Source: Oligoflexia bacterium
Lineage (GTDB): Bacteria; Bdellovibrionota; UBA1018
Direction: 5' to 3'
Assembly: GCA_903895855.1 (NCBI GenBank)
Contig: CAITVN010000210.1
Location: 20,846-84,845, forward strand
DNA length: 64,000 nucleotides
The notes below the pieces were generated by a model. That model worked only from the letters and a program-made list of their open reading frames with translations, made no database searches and was not told the DNA's origin. Position 1 is the first letter of the stretch. Every line of letters starts with the position of its first letter. Below, piece after piece: positions 1 to 9,365 of the stretch. The position numbers and the translations under genes are program-made.

Positions 1-1368
1 GGGTGTTCTAAAATCAGCGGTAATACAGGCGTTACCAATCACAAAGGGCCGGGCATCTCGGTGCGAGAATGAACGAATATCGGGTTGCAAAAGCTGAGGA
101 TTTTGCCAAAACGTCACCGAACCGTGACCTGAATAATCGACGAAAAATGAGCCTGTTCGAAGCGCGTGCAAGACATCTTGAGCCCCCGCCTTGTGGGTGA
201 CTGCAAAAATTTGATCTCCGCCGAGGTTGTGAGATGTGGGGAAATCACCGAAGTATTGCCCGCCTTTTAAGTACGAGTCGAGCACATAGTTGTGGGTGCC
301 CTCGGCGATTTGCCACTGATCATTAGTGGCTAAAAAAGAGGGGTGCCGTAGCCAGTCTTCACCAGAAAAGTGCCCACGTTGGTAGGTGGTTTGTTTTTGA
401 AAAATCGACTTCAAATCGTTTTCATCTCTGGCTGAAATTCTCCCCACGCTCACGTCGGGCGCGCTCACGTCTGATGCGTAATCAGGCCCATCTAAGCAGG
501 CATAATAATGGTCGGTGACGTTGTCAGAAATATTAGACTGATACGAAGGTACGTCTTCATAATCACCAATCAAAAGCACATAGCGCATGCGATACCCAGG
601 GTCGCGGTAAAGAGTTTGCAATTGCTCGCGAATCATTTCGGGTGAGCTCGAAGTCGTGGCCAGTTGAATTTCTCTCACTTCGTAACCTTGCTCGCGTTTC
701 GATTGCTCGTAGTCTCGCAGCGCCGTGCTTTTTAGAAAACGTTCACCCACCACAAAAGTGAAAAGTTCAGGAAGGCTTTCGCGCTCACGCGACTCACCCA
801 ACTGAGCGTTCACTCGAGTCGCATGAATCTTGAATGATTCTCTAAAAAATAGCTTCTGCGTTTTCGGCTCTATTGAAACTGGGTAAATCGTTAACAACTT
901 CCTTTCGACTCCATTCACAAACCCAGCTTTTTCAAGACTGTAAGCCTCTTTTGGCCAAATTTCGTCTGAGTTGAGAAACTCAGGCGCGAGCTCGGTTGCC
1001 TGCATTTTATTTGGTACCTTGGGGGCTGGCGGTTGACTCACTTTCAGTGTTTCGGTCTTCGAGAGGGTGTGAATGAGAGTCGCACCAGTCGACGAAACCT
1101 GCACCTCGCCTTGAACAAAAAAACGCAGCACGGGTAATTCAGGAAATCCGGGCCGGTACAAAACGGCTGGGTAACCAGAAGGGTTCTCTAACTCGAGAGT
1201 TATCGGGGTAGACGCCGCACTACGGCTGAACTTGGGGGGTGAAAGCTGCACCTGAATTTCGGCAAAGCCGTCAGAATCACTTGGCTCAAGAATGGTCACA
1301 CTTGCATGAGAAGCGAACGTTGCCAGTATCCCAATTAATCCTAAGAAAAAAAAGCGATAATTCAGCAT
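1..1368 (-). CDS. Secreted gingipain-like peptidase, family C25 (partial, C-terminus beyond window)
   Basis: The reading frame stays open from an ATG at 1368 to the window edge (456 codons), preceded by a good AGGAG ribosome site. Residues 1-22 form a signal peptide. After a beta-rich pro-region of roughly 200 residues comes a caspase-like fold typical of peptidase family C25: a VLLIGDYEDVPSY strand near residue 275, a DHYYACLDG segment, a VGRIS strand, then YSGHGS with the putative catalytic His415 and GNACIT with the putative catalytic Cys448. Known members are secreted cysteine endopeptidases such as gingipain R. Substrate preference cannot be judged because the C-terminal part, where secretion or adhesion domains often lie, is outside the window. 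Family assignment is fairly firm; the biological target is unknown. Confidence 0.8.
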   Translation of the reverse strand, partial: MLNYRFFFLGLIGILATFASHASVTILEPSDSDGFAEIQVQLSPPKFSRSAASTPITLELENPSGYPAVLYRPGFPELPVLRFFVQGEVQVSSTGATLIHTLSKTETLKVSQPPAPKVPNKMQATELAPEFLNSDEIWPKEAYSLEKAGFVNGVERKLLTIYPVSIEPKTQKLFFRESFKIHATRVNAQLGESRERESLPELFTFVVGERFLKSTALRDYEQSKREQGYEVREIQLATTSSSPEMIREQLQTLYRDPGYRMRYVLLIGDYEDVPSYQSNISDNVTDHYYACLDGPDYASDVSAPDVSVGRISARDENDLKSIFQKQTTYQRGHFSGEDWLRHPSFLATNDQWQIAEGTHNYVLDSYLKGGQYFGDFPTSHNLGGDQIFAVTHKAGAQDVLHALRTGSFFVDYSGHGSVTFWQNPQLLQPDIRSFSHRDARPFVIGNACITADFRTP

Positions 1369-1448
1369 GTACGGTCTCCTGTGTTGGTGAGCACGCACCA
1401 GACTATCTCCGCTGTGATTGAATTATTCAACTCTAGAAGTGTTTATTC

Positions 1449-2978
1449 TTAAGGTAGGTATCCGACCACTCGATGGTTATTTTTATCGGCTACCCAGAGC
1501 GCCCCATTTGACAAAGACAACCCCGTAGGGGTGTCGAGCCCCGCTTGAGAAAAACTTGCAGTGTAGGCCAGTCCAAAAGCAGGTTGTCCTAATACTTTGG
1601 TTGGTCCATCAGTATTGCTGGTAGGAAGCAGATCCCAGACAAACACCGCGTTTTTAAGACTGTCAGAAACAAAAAACTGAATACCATTCGACGCAATGCC
1701 TGTTGGAGCCACCAAAGATAAGAGACCAGTCCATGAGGCTGTGTTCACAGAAATATTCTGACTCAACGTGAAATCGGCCGGTTGATTAGTCGCCGTCGGA
1801 AAGGTTTTCCAAACGTTTATCGAAATCTTCGCAGGATCAGCAACCGCCAGCCAAGTGCCATTAGTCCACACGCCTTGGGGATTTGAAAAGGTCGCACTCG
1901 AGGTACAGTCTGTCAGACTACTCTGACCGAGAACCAAATCGGGTATGGCTGGGTACGTAGTGGGAATTGAATTGTACACCAGTACCCGCTGATTTCCCGA
2001 GTCTGAAACAACGAGATGGCGGCCATCAGTCGCTATGCCCCCCGGGGTCTTCATTGAGCTCTCTCCACAAACATTGCCTCCTCCAATTGTGAGATCAGCG
2101 GTTGAACCATTTGAAGTCGGAATCGACTTCCAGAGCAAGGCCCTTGAATTTCCAGCGTCAGCGACAAAGAGTCTATTGCCACGAACAAAAACCGAATTTG
2201 GCGCATCCATTTGAGCGGCATCAGTTCCAGCGGTACCTGCTGCGAGCGAGGGTTGTCCAATGGCGAGGGTAGCTGTCGGAACTGGCGACGTAAGCGGAAT
2301 GGGGTAAGTGACCACTCGATTAGCCCCAGCATCTGCGACCAAAAAAGTTGTTGCGTTTGCGGTTGCACTCAGCGGAAGCATCAGTCGGTTCGTTAGGTCC
2401 ATTGGGCTCGGTATGCTGTGCATTGCCCAATCGGTTTGACCTAAAAGGTAGGCAGCGTTTTGGCCGGTCGAAAAACTCAAGCTGGTTGCCTTCGTGGCGA
2501 ATGAAGTCGACCCTATCGCGGTCACATTATTGGCTTGATCTCGCACCAAGACATTCAAATAATAAGTGGTTGCATTTTCCAAACCTGAAAGTGTTTTAGC
2601 TAAGGTGTTTGTGCCCCAAGCCATCGCTGGTACCGCAAGAGTTTGCGAGTTGACGTCGCCATTGACGTCTTCAAAATAGTAAGAATAAACCAGCTCATAT
2701 TGCAGGTCTTCTGGTTTACTTTGATTGTCAGTGGCCGTAGGCCAAGAAAGACTCAGAGTTGAGTCAGTGGCTTGAACCAAGGTGATTGTCCCTCCCACAA
2801 ATTGAGGAGGGGTCGAATCGGCGATAAAGGGGGTAGTTGTCTCGTAGATTCCCGTAAACGACGAGTTCGTTACTTTATCTGAACTCAAATCAATGCCATC
2901 ACCACAGCCTGAACTCGAGGAAATGGCCATGGCAACTAAGAGAACTAACTGTACGACGAGAGTTAACTGACGAGACAT
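1449..2978 (-). CDS. FN3 plus NHL-type beta-propeller lipoprotein
   Basis: A 509-residue exported protein. I chose the ATG at 2978 rather than a GTG six bases upstream because a GAGGTG ribosome site sits just ahead of the ATG. The N-terminus is hydrophobic and ends in SSSSGCGDG, a lipobox-like site for lipid attachment. Residues about 58-165 look like a fibronectin type III domain. The rest holds about five repeats of roughly 60 residues with the pattern GI.. G..L.VADSGN.RVL.W..IPT, each followed by an LGQ/IGQ strand; this is the NHL-type propeller layout. Such proteins bind ligands or partners at the cell surface; no enzymatic residues are evident. It follows the C25 peptidase gene on the same strand only in map order: it lies upstream of it by 80 bases and could share a message. 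Confidence 0.7.
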   Translation of the reverse strand: MSRQLTLVVQLVLLVAMAISSSSGCGDGIDLSSDKVTNSSFTGIYETTTPFIADSTPPQFVGGTITLVQATDSTLSLSWPTATDNQSKPEDLQYELVYSYYFEDVNGDVNSQTLAVPAMAWGTNTLAKTLSGLENATTYYLNVLVRDQANNVTAIGSTSFATKATSLSFSTGQNAAYLLGQTDWAMHSIPSPMDLTNRLMLPLSATANATTFLVADAGANRVVTYPIPLTSPVPTATLAIGQPSLAAGTAGTDAAQMDAPNSVFVRGNRLFVADAGNSRALLWKSIPTSNGSTADLTIGGGNVCGESSMKTPGGIATDGRHLVVSDSGNQRVLVYNSIPTTYPAIPDLVLGQSSLTDCTSSATFSNPQGVWTNGTWLAVADPAKISINVWKTFPTATNQPADFTLSQNISVNTASWTGLLSLVAPTGIASNGIQFFVSDSLKNAVFVWDLLPTSNTDGPTKVLGQPAFGLAYTASFSQAGLDTPTGLSLSNGALWVADKNNHRVVGYLP

Positions 2979-3077
2979 CGGCACCTCGAAAAACGATAAA
3001 AACTGATCTTATTTTCTCGCATAATGACCGAAACGAACAGGTCAATCTCAAGGTTACGGTAGGCAATGATTACCTAG

Positions 3078-3106
3078 TTGACATAATATTACCCGGGTAA
3101 TATGGT
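3078..3106 (+). promoter_or_regulatory. Sigma-70-like promoter with 18-bp palindromic operator
   Basis: A TTGACA -35 box (3078-3083) is followed after exactly 17 bases by TATGGT (3101-3106), a partial -10 box. The spacer and the first bases of the -10 are a perfect 18-bp palindrome, ATATTACCCGGGTAATAT at 3086-3103. A dimeric repressor bound there would block RNA polymerase. The predicted start of transcription falls at or within a base or two of the ATG at 3114. No candidate regulator gene is adjacent. Confidence 0.6.
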
Positions 3107-3113
3107 GCATTCA

Positions 3114-3725
3114 ATGAGCCAAGAATCAATACTGCCAATTGTCTACACTGCGTTTGAAAACTCTCACCTATTCATTCAAGGTGGGCTCGAAGAGGTCGTC
3201 TTGACGATTAAAGAAAAAATAGGAAAATCTGAAAACAGCGAAATTCTTATCTTCAATGATTCAACGGGTAAAGTGATCGACTTCAACTTTCAAGGAACTA
3301 AGAAAGACGTAAAAAAACGACTAGAAATATTCACACAAAGCTCGCCAAAGGTAGCAGAAAATGCCGATTCTACTGGGCCTGGTCGACCTAAACTCGGAGT
3401 CGTCTCAAGAGAAATTTCACTACTGCCGCGCCACTGGGAGTGGCTAGCGAGTCAATCGGGTGGGGCTTCTTCAACATTGAGAAAATTAGTCGAAGAAGCT
3501 AAGAAAAAATCGCAATCCAGTAATTCGGTCAAACGAGCTCAAGAGTGCACTTACAAATTCATGAACGTCATGGCCGGTGACTTGCCAGGATTTGAAGAAG
3601 CGCTGAGAGCTTTGTACCAAAAAAATCGAGATCAATTCCTGGCCCAGATGAAAGATTGGCCGAAAGATGTGAGAAAACACGCGGCAGAACTTGCGGCACC
3701 GGTTTTCTCTGGGCTAGCTGAGTGA
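3114..3725 (+). CDS. DUF2239 family protein
   Basis: About 203 residues. The N-terminal half (YTAFENSHLFIQGGLEEV...) and especially the PGRPKLGVVSREISLLPRHW motif followed by GGASSTLRKLVEEAKK are the hallmark of DUF2239 proteins, whose function is not established. The frame is open from an ATG at 3102, but that codon lies inside the operator palindrome and at the predicted -10 box, so the second ATG at 3114 is the likely start, probably on a leaderless or near-leaderless message. No signal peptide; a cytoplasmic protein. The central GRPKLG basic turn and the helical C-terminus could suit nucleic-acid or protein binding, but that is only a guess. It is a stand-alone gene converging on the spoVR operon. 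Confidence 0.75.
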   Translation: MSQESILPIVYTAFENSHLFIQGGLEEVVLTIKEKIGKSENSEILIFNDSTGKVIDFNFQGTKKDVKKRLEIFTQSSPKVAENADSTGPGRPKLGVVSREISLLPRHWEWLASQSGGASSTLRKLVEEAKKKSQSSNSVKRAQECTYKFMNVMAGDLPGFEEALRALYQKNRDQFLAQMKDWPKDVRKHAAELAAPVFSGLAE

Positions 3726-3743
3726 TAGCTAACCCCTGATGAC

Positions 3744-5288
3744 TCATACCTGCTTTTCGGTGAATTCGCCGGCAGAGTAAGTGAAGATCTTTTTTTGATT
3801 TTCAACTTCGGTTTCGATATTCACGGGGCGCTGCCAAACGGCTTCAAGTGCTCGCATGGTTTCTTTGGTCCACTTGGCATCGAGATCTAATCCTTGGTGC
3901 TTGTGCCAAAGCAAAAGCTCACCCTTGTTCTGGTAATTTCCGTCGGTGATGAAAATCAGAGGTTGCCCCCGATTGGCGATCTGAAACAAAAGTTTTTCTT
4001 TCACTTTTTTGAAATCGCGATCGACGATTTCATACTGGTTCGTGCGCTTATTAAACGCATACGTGTACATGTTTTGTCGTTCAACGAATTCTTCAGTGAG
4101 GTATTCATCAATGAAAGTCACATCATTGCAGACTTGGCGAACTTCGAAAATTTTCTTACGACCCAAGCCCATTTTCTTGTCCCACTGGGCTTTTTCGACC
4201 ATGTTGTCGCACTCGTCGAATTCTTTGCCGAATCGTCCGCGGTTCCAACGGTCTTCGATGTCACGAAACAGTTCAATTCCGATTTTATACGGATTCACTC
4301 GCCCCGGCCCCGTGGCCATCGTGCCCGAGTGGTGATCGGCAAAATCGATGATCTCGCTGTCTTTGAGTGCTCTTTCGGTCATGATTCGCGAATGCCAGTA
4401 AGAAGCCCACCCTTCATTCATGATCTTGGTCTGCCACTGAGGCGAGAAGTAATAAGCTTCGTCTCGAATGATAGCGAGCACATCATGTTGCCAGTCTTCG
4501 AGCGGGGCATTTTGAAGAAGGTAAGCTAAAACATCTTTCTGAGGCTCAGCCGGATCTCGCCTCGATTGTTTGGCTTGATCCATCACCCGTTGCTTTTGCT
4601 CAGCGATAAACGCGGGTGGATTGATGTATTGATCCATGTACTGCCGATCGTTTTTCAAACGACCACGTTCAGGCAGCACTCCACCCTCTTTGCGCCTTTG
4701 AATCTCAGTATTTTCTTCTTCTTTTTCTTGAGAGCGGCTTTTTTTAGGCGAAAAAGGCAAATACGGATCAATCAAATTTTCAATTGCTAAACAGTGATCG
4801 ATAAAATTTTCGACCAAGTCTTGGCCGTAATGATCCATGTAATCACGAATGCGAACCGCATGATTGGCCATGGCATCAAGCATTTTTCGGTTCGTTTTCG
4901 AGAACCAATAATTGTTTTTAAAAAAATCGACGTGGCCATAGACGTGAGCCATGACCATTTTCTGATCAACCAAGTTATTTGATTTCATCAAATAAGCGTA
5001 CGACGGGTCAGTGTTGATCACCATTTCGTAGATCTTTTGCAAGCCCCACTCGTAGCCCTTTGAAAGTTGGTCGTACTCCATGCCAAATCGCCAATGAGGG
5101 TAGCGCACCGGAAACCCGCCAAACGCAGCTAACGAGCTGATTTGGTCGTAGTCAACCATTTCGAAAATGGTCTCGAAAAAATCGAGCCCATAAGAAAGGG
5201 CGTGACCTTGAATCTCATCGCGAAGCTGCGCCAGTTCGGGCGTTAATTCGGTGCTTTGAATTCCGCTGGTTCCTAGTCTTGAGGCCAT
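3744..5288 (-). CDS. spoVR: SpoVR family protein (YcgB homologue)
   Basis: A 514-residue cytoplasmic protein. Runs such as FGGFPVRYPHWRFGMEYDQL, YAYLMKSN, DVLAIIRDEAYYFSPQWQTK and MNEGWASYWHSRIM are characteristic of the SpoVR family (sporulation stage V protein R of Bacillus, YcgB of enterobacteria). Its biochemistry is unresolved; the family is linked to spore cortex formation in Bacillus and, in non-sporulating bacteria, to stationary-phase and stress fitness. An internal charged insertion (SPKKSRSQEKEEENTEIQRRKEG, about residues 178-200) is a lineage-specific linker. It is the last gene of a three-gene unit, starting 4 bases after the YeaH-type gene stops, so it is almost certainly cotranscribed with prkA and yeaH. 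Confidence 0.92.
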   Translation of the reverse strand: MASRLGTSGIQSTELTPELAQLRDEIQGHALSYGLDFFETIFEMVDYDQISSLAAFGGFPVRYPHWRFGMEYDQLSKGYEWGLQKIYEMVINTDPSYAYLMKSNNLVDQKMVMAHVYGHVDFFKNNYWFSKTNRKMLDAMANHAVRIRDYMDHYGQDLVENFIDHCLAIENLIDPYLPFSPKKSRSQEKEEENTEIQRRKEGGVLPERGRLKNDRQYMDQYINPPAFIAEQKQRVMDQAKQSRRDPAEPQKDVLAYLLQNAPLEDWQHDVLAIIRDEAYYFSPQWQTKIMNEGWASYWHSRIMTERALKDSEIIDFADHHSGTMATGPGRVNPYKIGIELFRDIEDRWNRGRFGKEFDECDNMVEKAQWDKKMGLGRKKIFEVRQVCNDVTFIDEYLTEEFVERQNMYTYAFNKRTNQYEIVDRDFKKVKEKLLFQIANRGQPLIFITDGNYQNKGELLLWHKHQGLDLDAKWTKETMRALEAVWQRPVNIETEVENQKKIFTYSAGEFTEKQV

Positions 5289-5292
5289 AGCG

Positions 5293-6405
5293 TTACTTAC
5301 CCTTGCCTAAAAAGTCTTTGATTGATTGAAGAATGCCTTCTTTGTTTTCGATTCTCGATAAAAGCACTGACGCATGGTCATTTCCGAATTTTTCTTTGAG
5401 GTCTTTGTAAAACTGCCCCGAACCATACCGCGACTCGACCTGACCGTAGCAAAAGGCATTGATTCTTGGCAGCAACTTTTGTTCAACTAAATCTAGGCAA
5501 ATCTTCGTGTCTTCGCCCGACCAATTGTCACCATCTGAAAAATGAAACGGATAAATATTCCAATCAGACGGCGCATAATCGGTGTCGATGATCTTCTCGC
5601 ACAAACGGTAGGCTGAAGAAATCAGCGTGCCACCCGATTCACGGGTTTTAAAGAAGGTGTCTTCATCTACTTCGCGAGCTGAGGCATCATGAATGATGTA
5701 CCGGGTTTCAATGCCCTTGTACTGACTTCTGAGCCACGTATCTATCCAGAAGGTCTCGGTACGCACGATTTCTTTTTGCTCATCACCCATCGACCCTGAG
5801 ACGTCCATCATGTAGATAATGACCGCATTGTTCTCGTGCCGAATATCGGTTTTCCACGATCGGTAGCGCATGTCACTTTTAATCGGAATGAGCACCGGTT
5901 TTTCAGGGTTGTAAACCCCAGCCGAAATTTGCCGGCGCAGAGTTTCTCGAAAGGTTCGCTTGAAATGCCGCAAACTATTCGGTCCTTGATTGGCAATGCC
6001 GGTGTATTTCTCAGTTTTTGATTTCAGGGTTTTTTGGCCCTTAGGTTCAATTCTTGGTAACTCGAGCTGTTCACCCAAGATTTCGGCCAACTCCTGAAGT
6101 GTTAGATCAACCTCTAGGGTGTGCTCACCGGCTTGATTTCCGGCTTCACCTTCCCCCGGTTGGGGCTCACCTTGGCCACCAATCGGGTCACCCGGTTCTC
6201 CGTCGCCTTGACCGACTCCACCTTTTTCTTTGTCTCCAAAGCGAAAGTGCGGAATGTCGATCTGAGGCATCGGAATCGTGACTTGATCTTTACCCTTACG
6301 TCCGATCATCTCGCCATTGGTAACGTACTTCTTAAGATCTTGCTTGATCTTACCTTTGACGATTGACCTGAACCTCGAATGATCGCGCCTAATACTGTAG
6401 GTCAT
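5293..6405 (-). CDS. yeaH: YeaH/YhbH family (DUF444) protein
   Basis: A 370-residue cytoplasmic protein of the DUF444 family. The N-terminus ([21 protein letters not shown]) and the [20 protein letters not shown] segment are typical. A glycine- and acidic-rich linker spans residues 62-92. The C-terminal half is von Willebrand A-like with a MIDAS-type DVSGSMG motif at residues 201-207. Members always travel with PrkA-type kinases and SpoVR, and in enterobacteria the trio is RpoS-dependent. Here it overlaps prkA by 4 bases (ATGA) and is followed by spoVR after 4 bases, a tight three-gene operon with probable translational coupling. Confidence 0.92.
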   Translation of the reverse strand: MTYSIRRDHSRFRSIVKGKIKQDLKKYVTNGEMIGRKGKDQVTIPMPQIDIPHFRFGDKEKGGVGQGDGEPGDPIGGQGEPQPGEGEAGNQAGEHTLEVDLTLQELAEILGEQLELPRIEPKGQKTLKSKTEKYTGIANQGPNSLRHFKRTFRETLRRQISAGVYNPEKPVLIPIKSDMRYRSWKTDIRHENNAVIIYMMDVSGSMGDEQKEIVRTETFWIDTWLRSQYKGIETRYIIHDASAREVDEDTFFKTRESGGTLISSAYRLCEKIIDTDYAPSDWNIYPFHFSDGDNWSGEDTKICLDLVEQKLLPRINAFCYGQVESRYGSGQFYKDLKEKFGNDHASVLLSRIENKEGILQSIKDFLGKGK

Positions 6406-8495
6406 TGTCTCTTCTTCACATCTCCACGAGCAAAGATGCTGGCTACGAAATTAAGCACATCAGTAGAGCAAATTTCGCAGTATCCGTAGTTCTTGATCAG
6501 GCGTGACTTGACGACATCGATCTTTTCTTGAGTTTGACGATCCACCACGTTTGAAACCAGAGAAGTTAACTTAATGGTGTCTTTCTGATCTTCAAAGAGT
6601 TTCAGCTCGAGAGCCTTGTGTAACCGTTCATTGGTCTTGTAATCAAAAGTACGACCCTCGATTGCAAGCGCCCCAATGTAGTTCATGATCTCACGCCTGA
6701 AGTCGTCTTTACGGCTTTCAGGGATATCAATTTTTTCTTCGATCGAACGCATTAAGCGCTCATCGGGTTCTTCATCAAGGCCCGTATATTTATTTCGAAC
6801 TTTTTCGCGCTGAGTGAAGGCCTTGACGTTATCGATGTAGTTGGCACAAAGTTTAGTGATCGCGTCTTCATCAGCCGAAATCGCCCGCTGCACCTCGTTT
6901 TTCACGATGTCTTCATATTCTTGCTTAACGATCGCGAGAAGCTCTCGGTACTCTCTGCGTTTATCATCTGAACCGACAAGCGCGTGATGCTTAAGACCCC
7001 CTTCGAGTTCGTTCATAACCATGAACGGATTCACGCAACCCATCTCGCCGTTCTTATCGTTAACCAGTGCGTTTGAAATCTTATCTTGCACGTAACGAGG
7101 CGAAATACCCTCTAAACCCTCTCTAACCGCTTCTTTACGCAACTCTTTCACATTGTCTTCGGTGTAACCCGTTAACGTTTTGCCATCGTAAAGTTTGAGC
7201 TTTTGCAAGAGCGAAAGATTGGCCTTTTTAGGCTGCTCTAAACGCGTAAGAATCGCCCACATCGCGGCCACTGAAATCGTGTGTGGAGCAATGTGTTTTC
7301 CGCGAATTCTGCCGGCATTGAAGTCTTTTTCGTAGATCTTGGTCTCTTCTTTTAACTTCGTAATGTAGGGAACGTCGATCTTCACCGTTCGATCGCGTAA
7401 CGCCTCCATAAATTCATTATTCTGCAATTTCTTGAATTCGGGCTCATTCGTGTGACCAATGATCACTTCATCGATGTCGGTTTGAGCGAATTTCTTAGGC
7501 TTGATCTTATGTTCTTGAGAAGCCGTCAGAAGGTCATACAAGAACGCGACATCAAGCTTTAGAACTTCGATAAATTCGACGATACCGCGATTAGCAATAT
7601 TGAACTCACCGTCGAAGTTAAACGCGCGTGGATCAGAATCAGAGCCATATTCGGCAATTTTTCGGTAATTAATATCGCCGGTCAGCTCAGTTGAGTCTTG
7701 ATTCTTTTCGTCTTTCGGTTGAAACGTGCCGATGCCGATTCGGTCTTTTTCAGAGAGCACGAGGCGCTGCACACGAATGTGACTGATCATCTTCTGCCAA
7801 TCACCTTCGTACCTGCGCATGAATTCTTTATAAATAAATCGACTAGCCGGATCAAGGTCACCCTTAATGTTGACCTTATAGCCTACTTTATTACCCCGAT
7901 TGATCTCTTCGAGGATTTGGCCTCTCATTTCTTCGGGTACTAATTTCAAAGGGTCTTCGTGCATCGGCGAAATCTGTTCTTTTTGCGAACCCAAGATTTC
8001 AGCAAATTTTCCTTCAGGATCAACCCACTTAAACGTGTACAATGCCCCAGCATCGGTGCGAGAGTATTGTTCAAGACCTTTCTTGAGAACTCGAGCGATC
8101 GTTGACTTTGCGCTACCTACAGGTCCGTGTAACAAAAGCACCCGTTTTTCGGTACCATATCCGAGTGCGGCTGACTTGAAAAAATGCACCAACTTCATCA
8201 GTGGAACATCAAGACCAAAAACGCCATCACGCCCGTTTTCGATAGGATCTTCGAAAAATTTATAGTGTAAAATAGTCTTCTTGTATTCGGTGTAAGAAGA
8301 CGTGCCGTATGACAAGATCATGTCGTAAACTCGTTGAAAGGCATTGCGCGCAATCAATGGGTTTTGCTTCACCATGTCTAAATAATCCCAAAAACTTCCT
8401 TCCCAATGTGCACTCTTAAAATCCTGCTTGGTGTTCAATTCTCCTAAAATTTTCTTCCAATCGCCTTTTTCAGTCGCGTTGCCATTTGTGGCCAT
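6402..8495 (-). CDS. prkA: PrkA-type AAA+ serine protein kinase (YeaG)
   Basis: A 697-residue protein. The PrkA AAA domain occupies roughly residues 25-400 with Walker [10 protein letters not shown] at 124-132, and the PrkA kinase-like C-terminal domain follows. The family autophosphorylates and phosphorylates on serine; some members also show AAA+ ATPase and protease behaviour, and roles in nutrient limitation, nitrogen starvation and sporulation are reported. It is the first gene of the prkA-yeaH-spoVR unit. No strong ribosome site precedes the ATG at 8495. It is divergently transcribed from a PP2C phosphatase gene, which places a Ser/Thr kinase and a Ser/Thr phosphatase around one short control region. 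Confidence 0.93.
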   Translation of the reverse strand: MATNGNATEKGDWKKILGELNTKQDFKSAHWEGSFWDYLDMVKQNPLIARNAFQRVYDMILSYGTSSYTEYKKTILHYKFFEDPIENGRDGVFGLDVPLMKLVHFFKSAALGYGTEKRVLLLHGPVGSAKSTIARVLKKGLEQYSRTDAGALYTFKWVDPEGKFAEILGSQKEQISPMHEDPLKLVPEEMRGQILEEINRGNKVGYKVNIKGDLDPASRFIYKEFMRRYEGDWQKMISHIRVQRLVLSEKDRIGIGTFQPKDEKNQDSTELTGDINYRKIAEYGSDSDPRAFNFDGEFNIANRGIVEFIEVLKLDVAFLYDLLTASQEHKIKPKKFAQTDIDEVIIGHTNEPEFKKLQNNEFMEALRDRTVKIDVPYITKLKEETKIYEKDFNAGRIRGKHIAPHTISVAAMWAILTRLEQPKKANLSLLQKLKLYDGKTLTGYTEDNVKELRKEAVREGLEGISPRYVQDKISNALVNDKNGEMGCVNPFMVMNELEGGLKHHALVGSDDKRREYRELLAIVKQEYEDIVKNEVQRAISADEDAITKLCANYIDNVKAFTQREKVRNKYTGLDEEPDERLMRSIEEKIDIPESRKDDFRREIMNYIGALAIEGRTFDYKTNERLHKALELKLFEDQKDTIKLTSLVSNVVDRQTQEKIDVVKSRLIKNYGYCEICSTDVLNFVASIFARGDVKKRQ

Positions 8496-8609
8496 AGGTG
8501 AGTTCCCGTCCTTAGTTAAGATAGTCTATCTGCTGAATAGTGATTCTGTAAATCAACAAAATGACTTGGGTTGACTAAAGTCATTTTACCAAGGCACAAT
8601 GGTAGAATA
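8496..8609. promoter_or_regulatory. Divergent control region prkA / PP2C with small palindrome
   Basis: This 114-base gap must hold both promoters. A perfect 13-bp palindrome AGATAGTCTATCT lies at 8519-8531, about 24 bases before the prkA ATG. No convincing sigma-70 pair is seen for either gene, which would agree with alternative sigma factor control, but that is inference only. Confidence 0.35.
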
Positions 8610-9353
8610 ATGAACGACTTAGAATTCTATGCAGCTACCGACACCGGTATGAAGCGATCACAAAACCAAGACAGCATTTGTGCGGTTAAAGAGGCTGGTT
8701 TTTTTATGGTTGCCGATGGAATGGGGGGGCATCAAGGGGGTGAAATCGCCAGTAAAATGGCGGCCGATATTCTCGAGAAATTGATTCGTGAATGGCACGC
8801 TTCAAGTGGGGCTTTAAACTCTGGTCTGACTCCTTCGGTTTTATTGACAGAGAGCCTAAGAAAAGCAGGCAGGGTTATTTACCGCGAATCAGAAAATAAC
8901 CCACACTTAAAAGGAATGGGCACGACCGCTTGCTGCTTTCTCATTCACTCAGGAATGATGACAATTGGACACGTGGGCGACAGCCGCTGCTATTTTATTC
9001 GACCGGGTGCCATTTGGCAGGTGACCAATGACCACTCATTAGTACAAGAAAAACTCCGAGCGGGGCTGATCTCTCGCGAGCAACTCAAATCTGATAAAAT
9101 GAGAAACGTCATCACGAGGTCAGTTGGGTACGAAGAAGACGTTCAAGTTGAGATTTATCAGATGGAGGTTTCTGAGGGAGACGTTTTTCTTATTTGCTCT
9201 GACGGGCTGACGGGGCTACTGTCGGACGACGAAATATTGAGGATTTCAGAAGGCAAAACGCTCGAAGCAGCAACAACTGAACTCATTTCAATGGCCAATG
9301 AACATGGCGGAGATGACAATATTTCTGTTATTATGGTAAGAGTCATGAAATAA
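8610..9353 (+). CDS. PP2C-type Ser/Thr protein phosphatase
   Basis: A 247-residue cytoplasmic phosphatase. Conserved PPM/PP2C motifs are in order: DTGMKRSQNQDS near residue 11, VADGMGGH (metal ligand Asp36), MGTTACC, GHVGDSRCY, NVITRSVG, SDGLTGLL and the final metal-binding GGDDNISVIMV. The size and Stp/PrpC-like layout suit a bacterial phosphatase that removes phosphate from Ser/Thr-phosphorylated proteins with Mn or Mg. A TTG at 8571 would add 13 residues; I prefer the ATG at 8610 because family members start a few residues before this motif. It opens a plus-strand run with an M23 peptidase and secA, 12 bases before the next start. Opposite prkA, so a PrkA substrate pool is one possible target. 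Confidence 0.88.
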   Translation: MNDLEFYAATDTGMKRSQNQDSICAVKEAGFFMVADGMGGHQGGEIASKMAADILEKLIREWHASSGALNSGLTPSVLLTESLRKAGRVIYRESENNPHLKGMGTTACCFLIHSGMMTIGHVGDSRCYFIRPGAIWQVTNDHSLVQEKLRAGLISREQLKSDKMRNVITRSVGYEEDVQVEIYQMEVSEGDVFLICSDGLTGLLSDDEILRISEGKTLEAATTELISMANEHGGDDNISVIMVRVMK

Positions 9354-9365
9354 AGAGTGAGGACT

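Noticed and set aside
3894..8265. Several long plus-strand frames (up to 211 codons) over the spoVR, yeaH and prkA genes
   Set aside because: They are antisense shadows of well-conserved genes with no ribosome sites and unlikely amino-acid composition.
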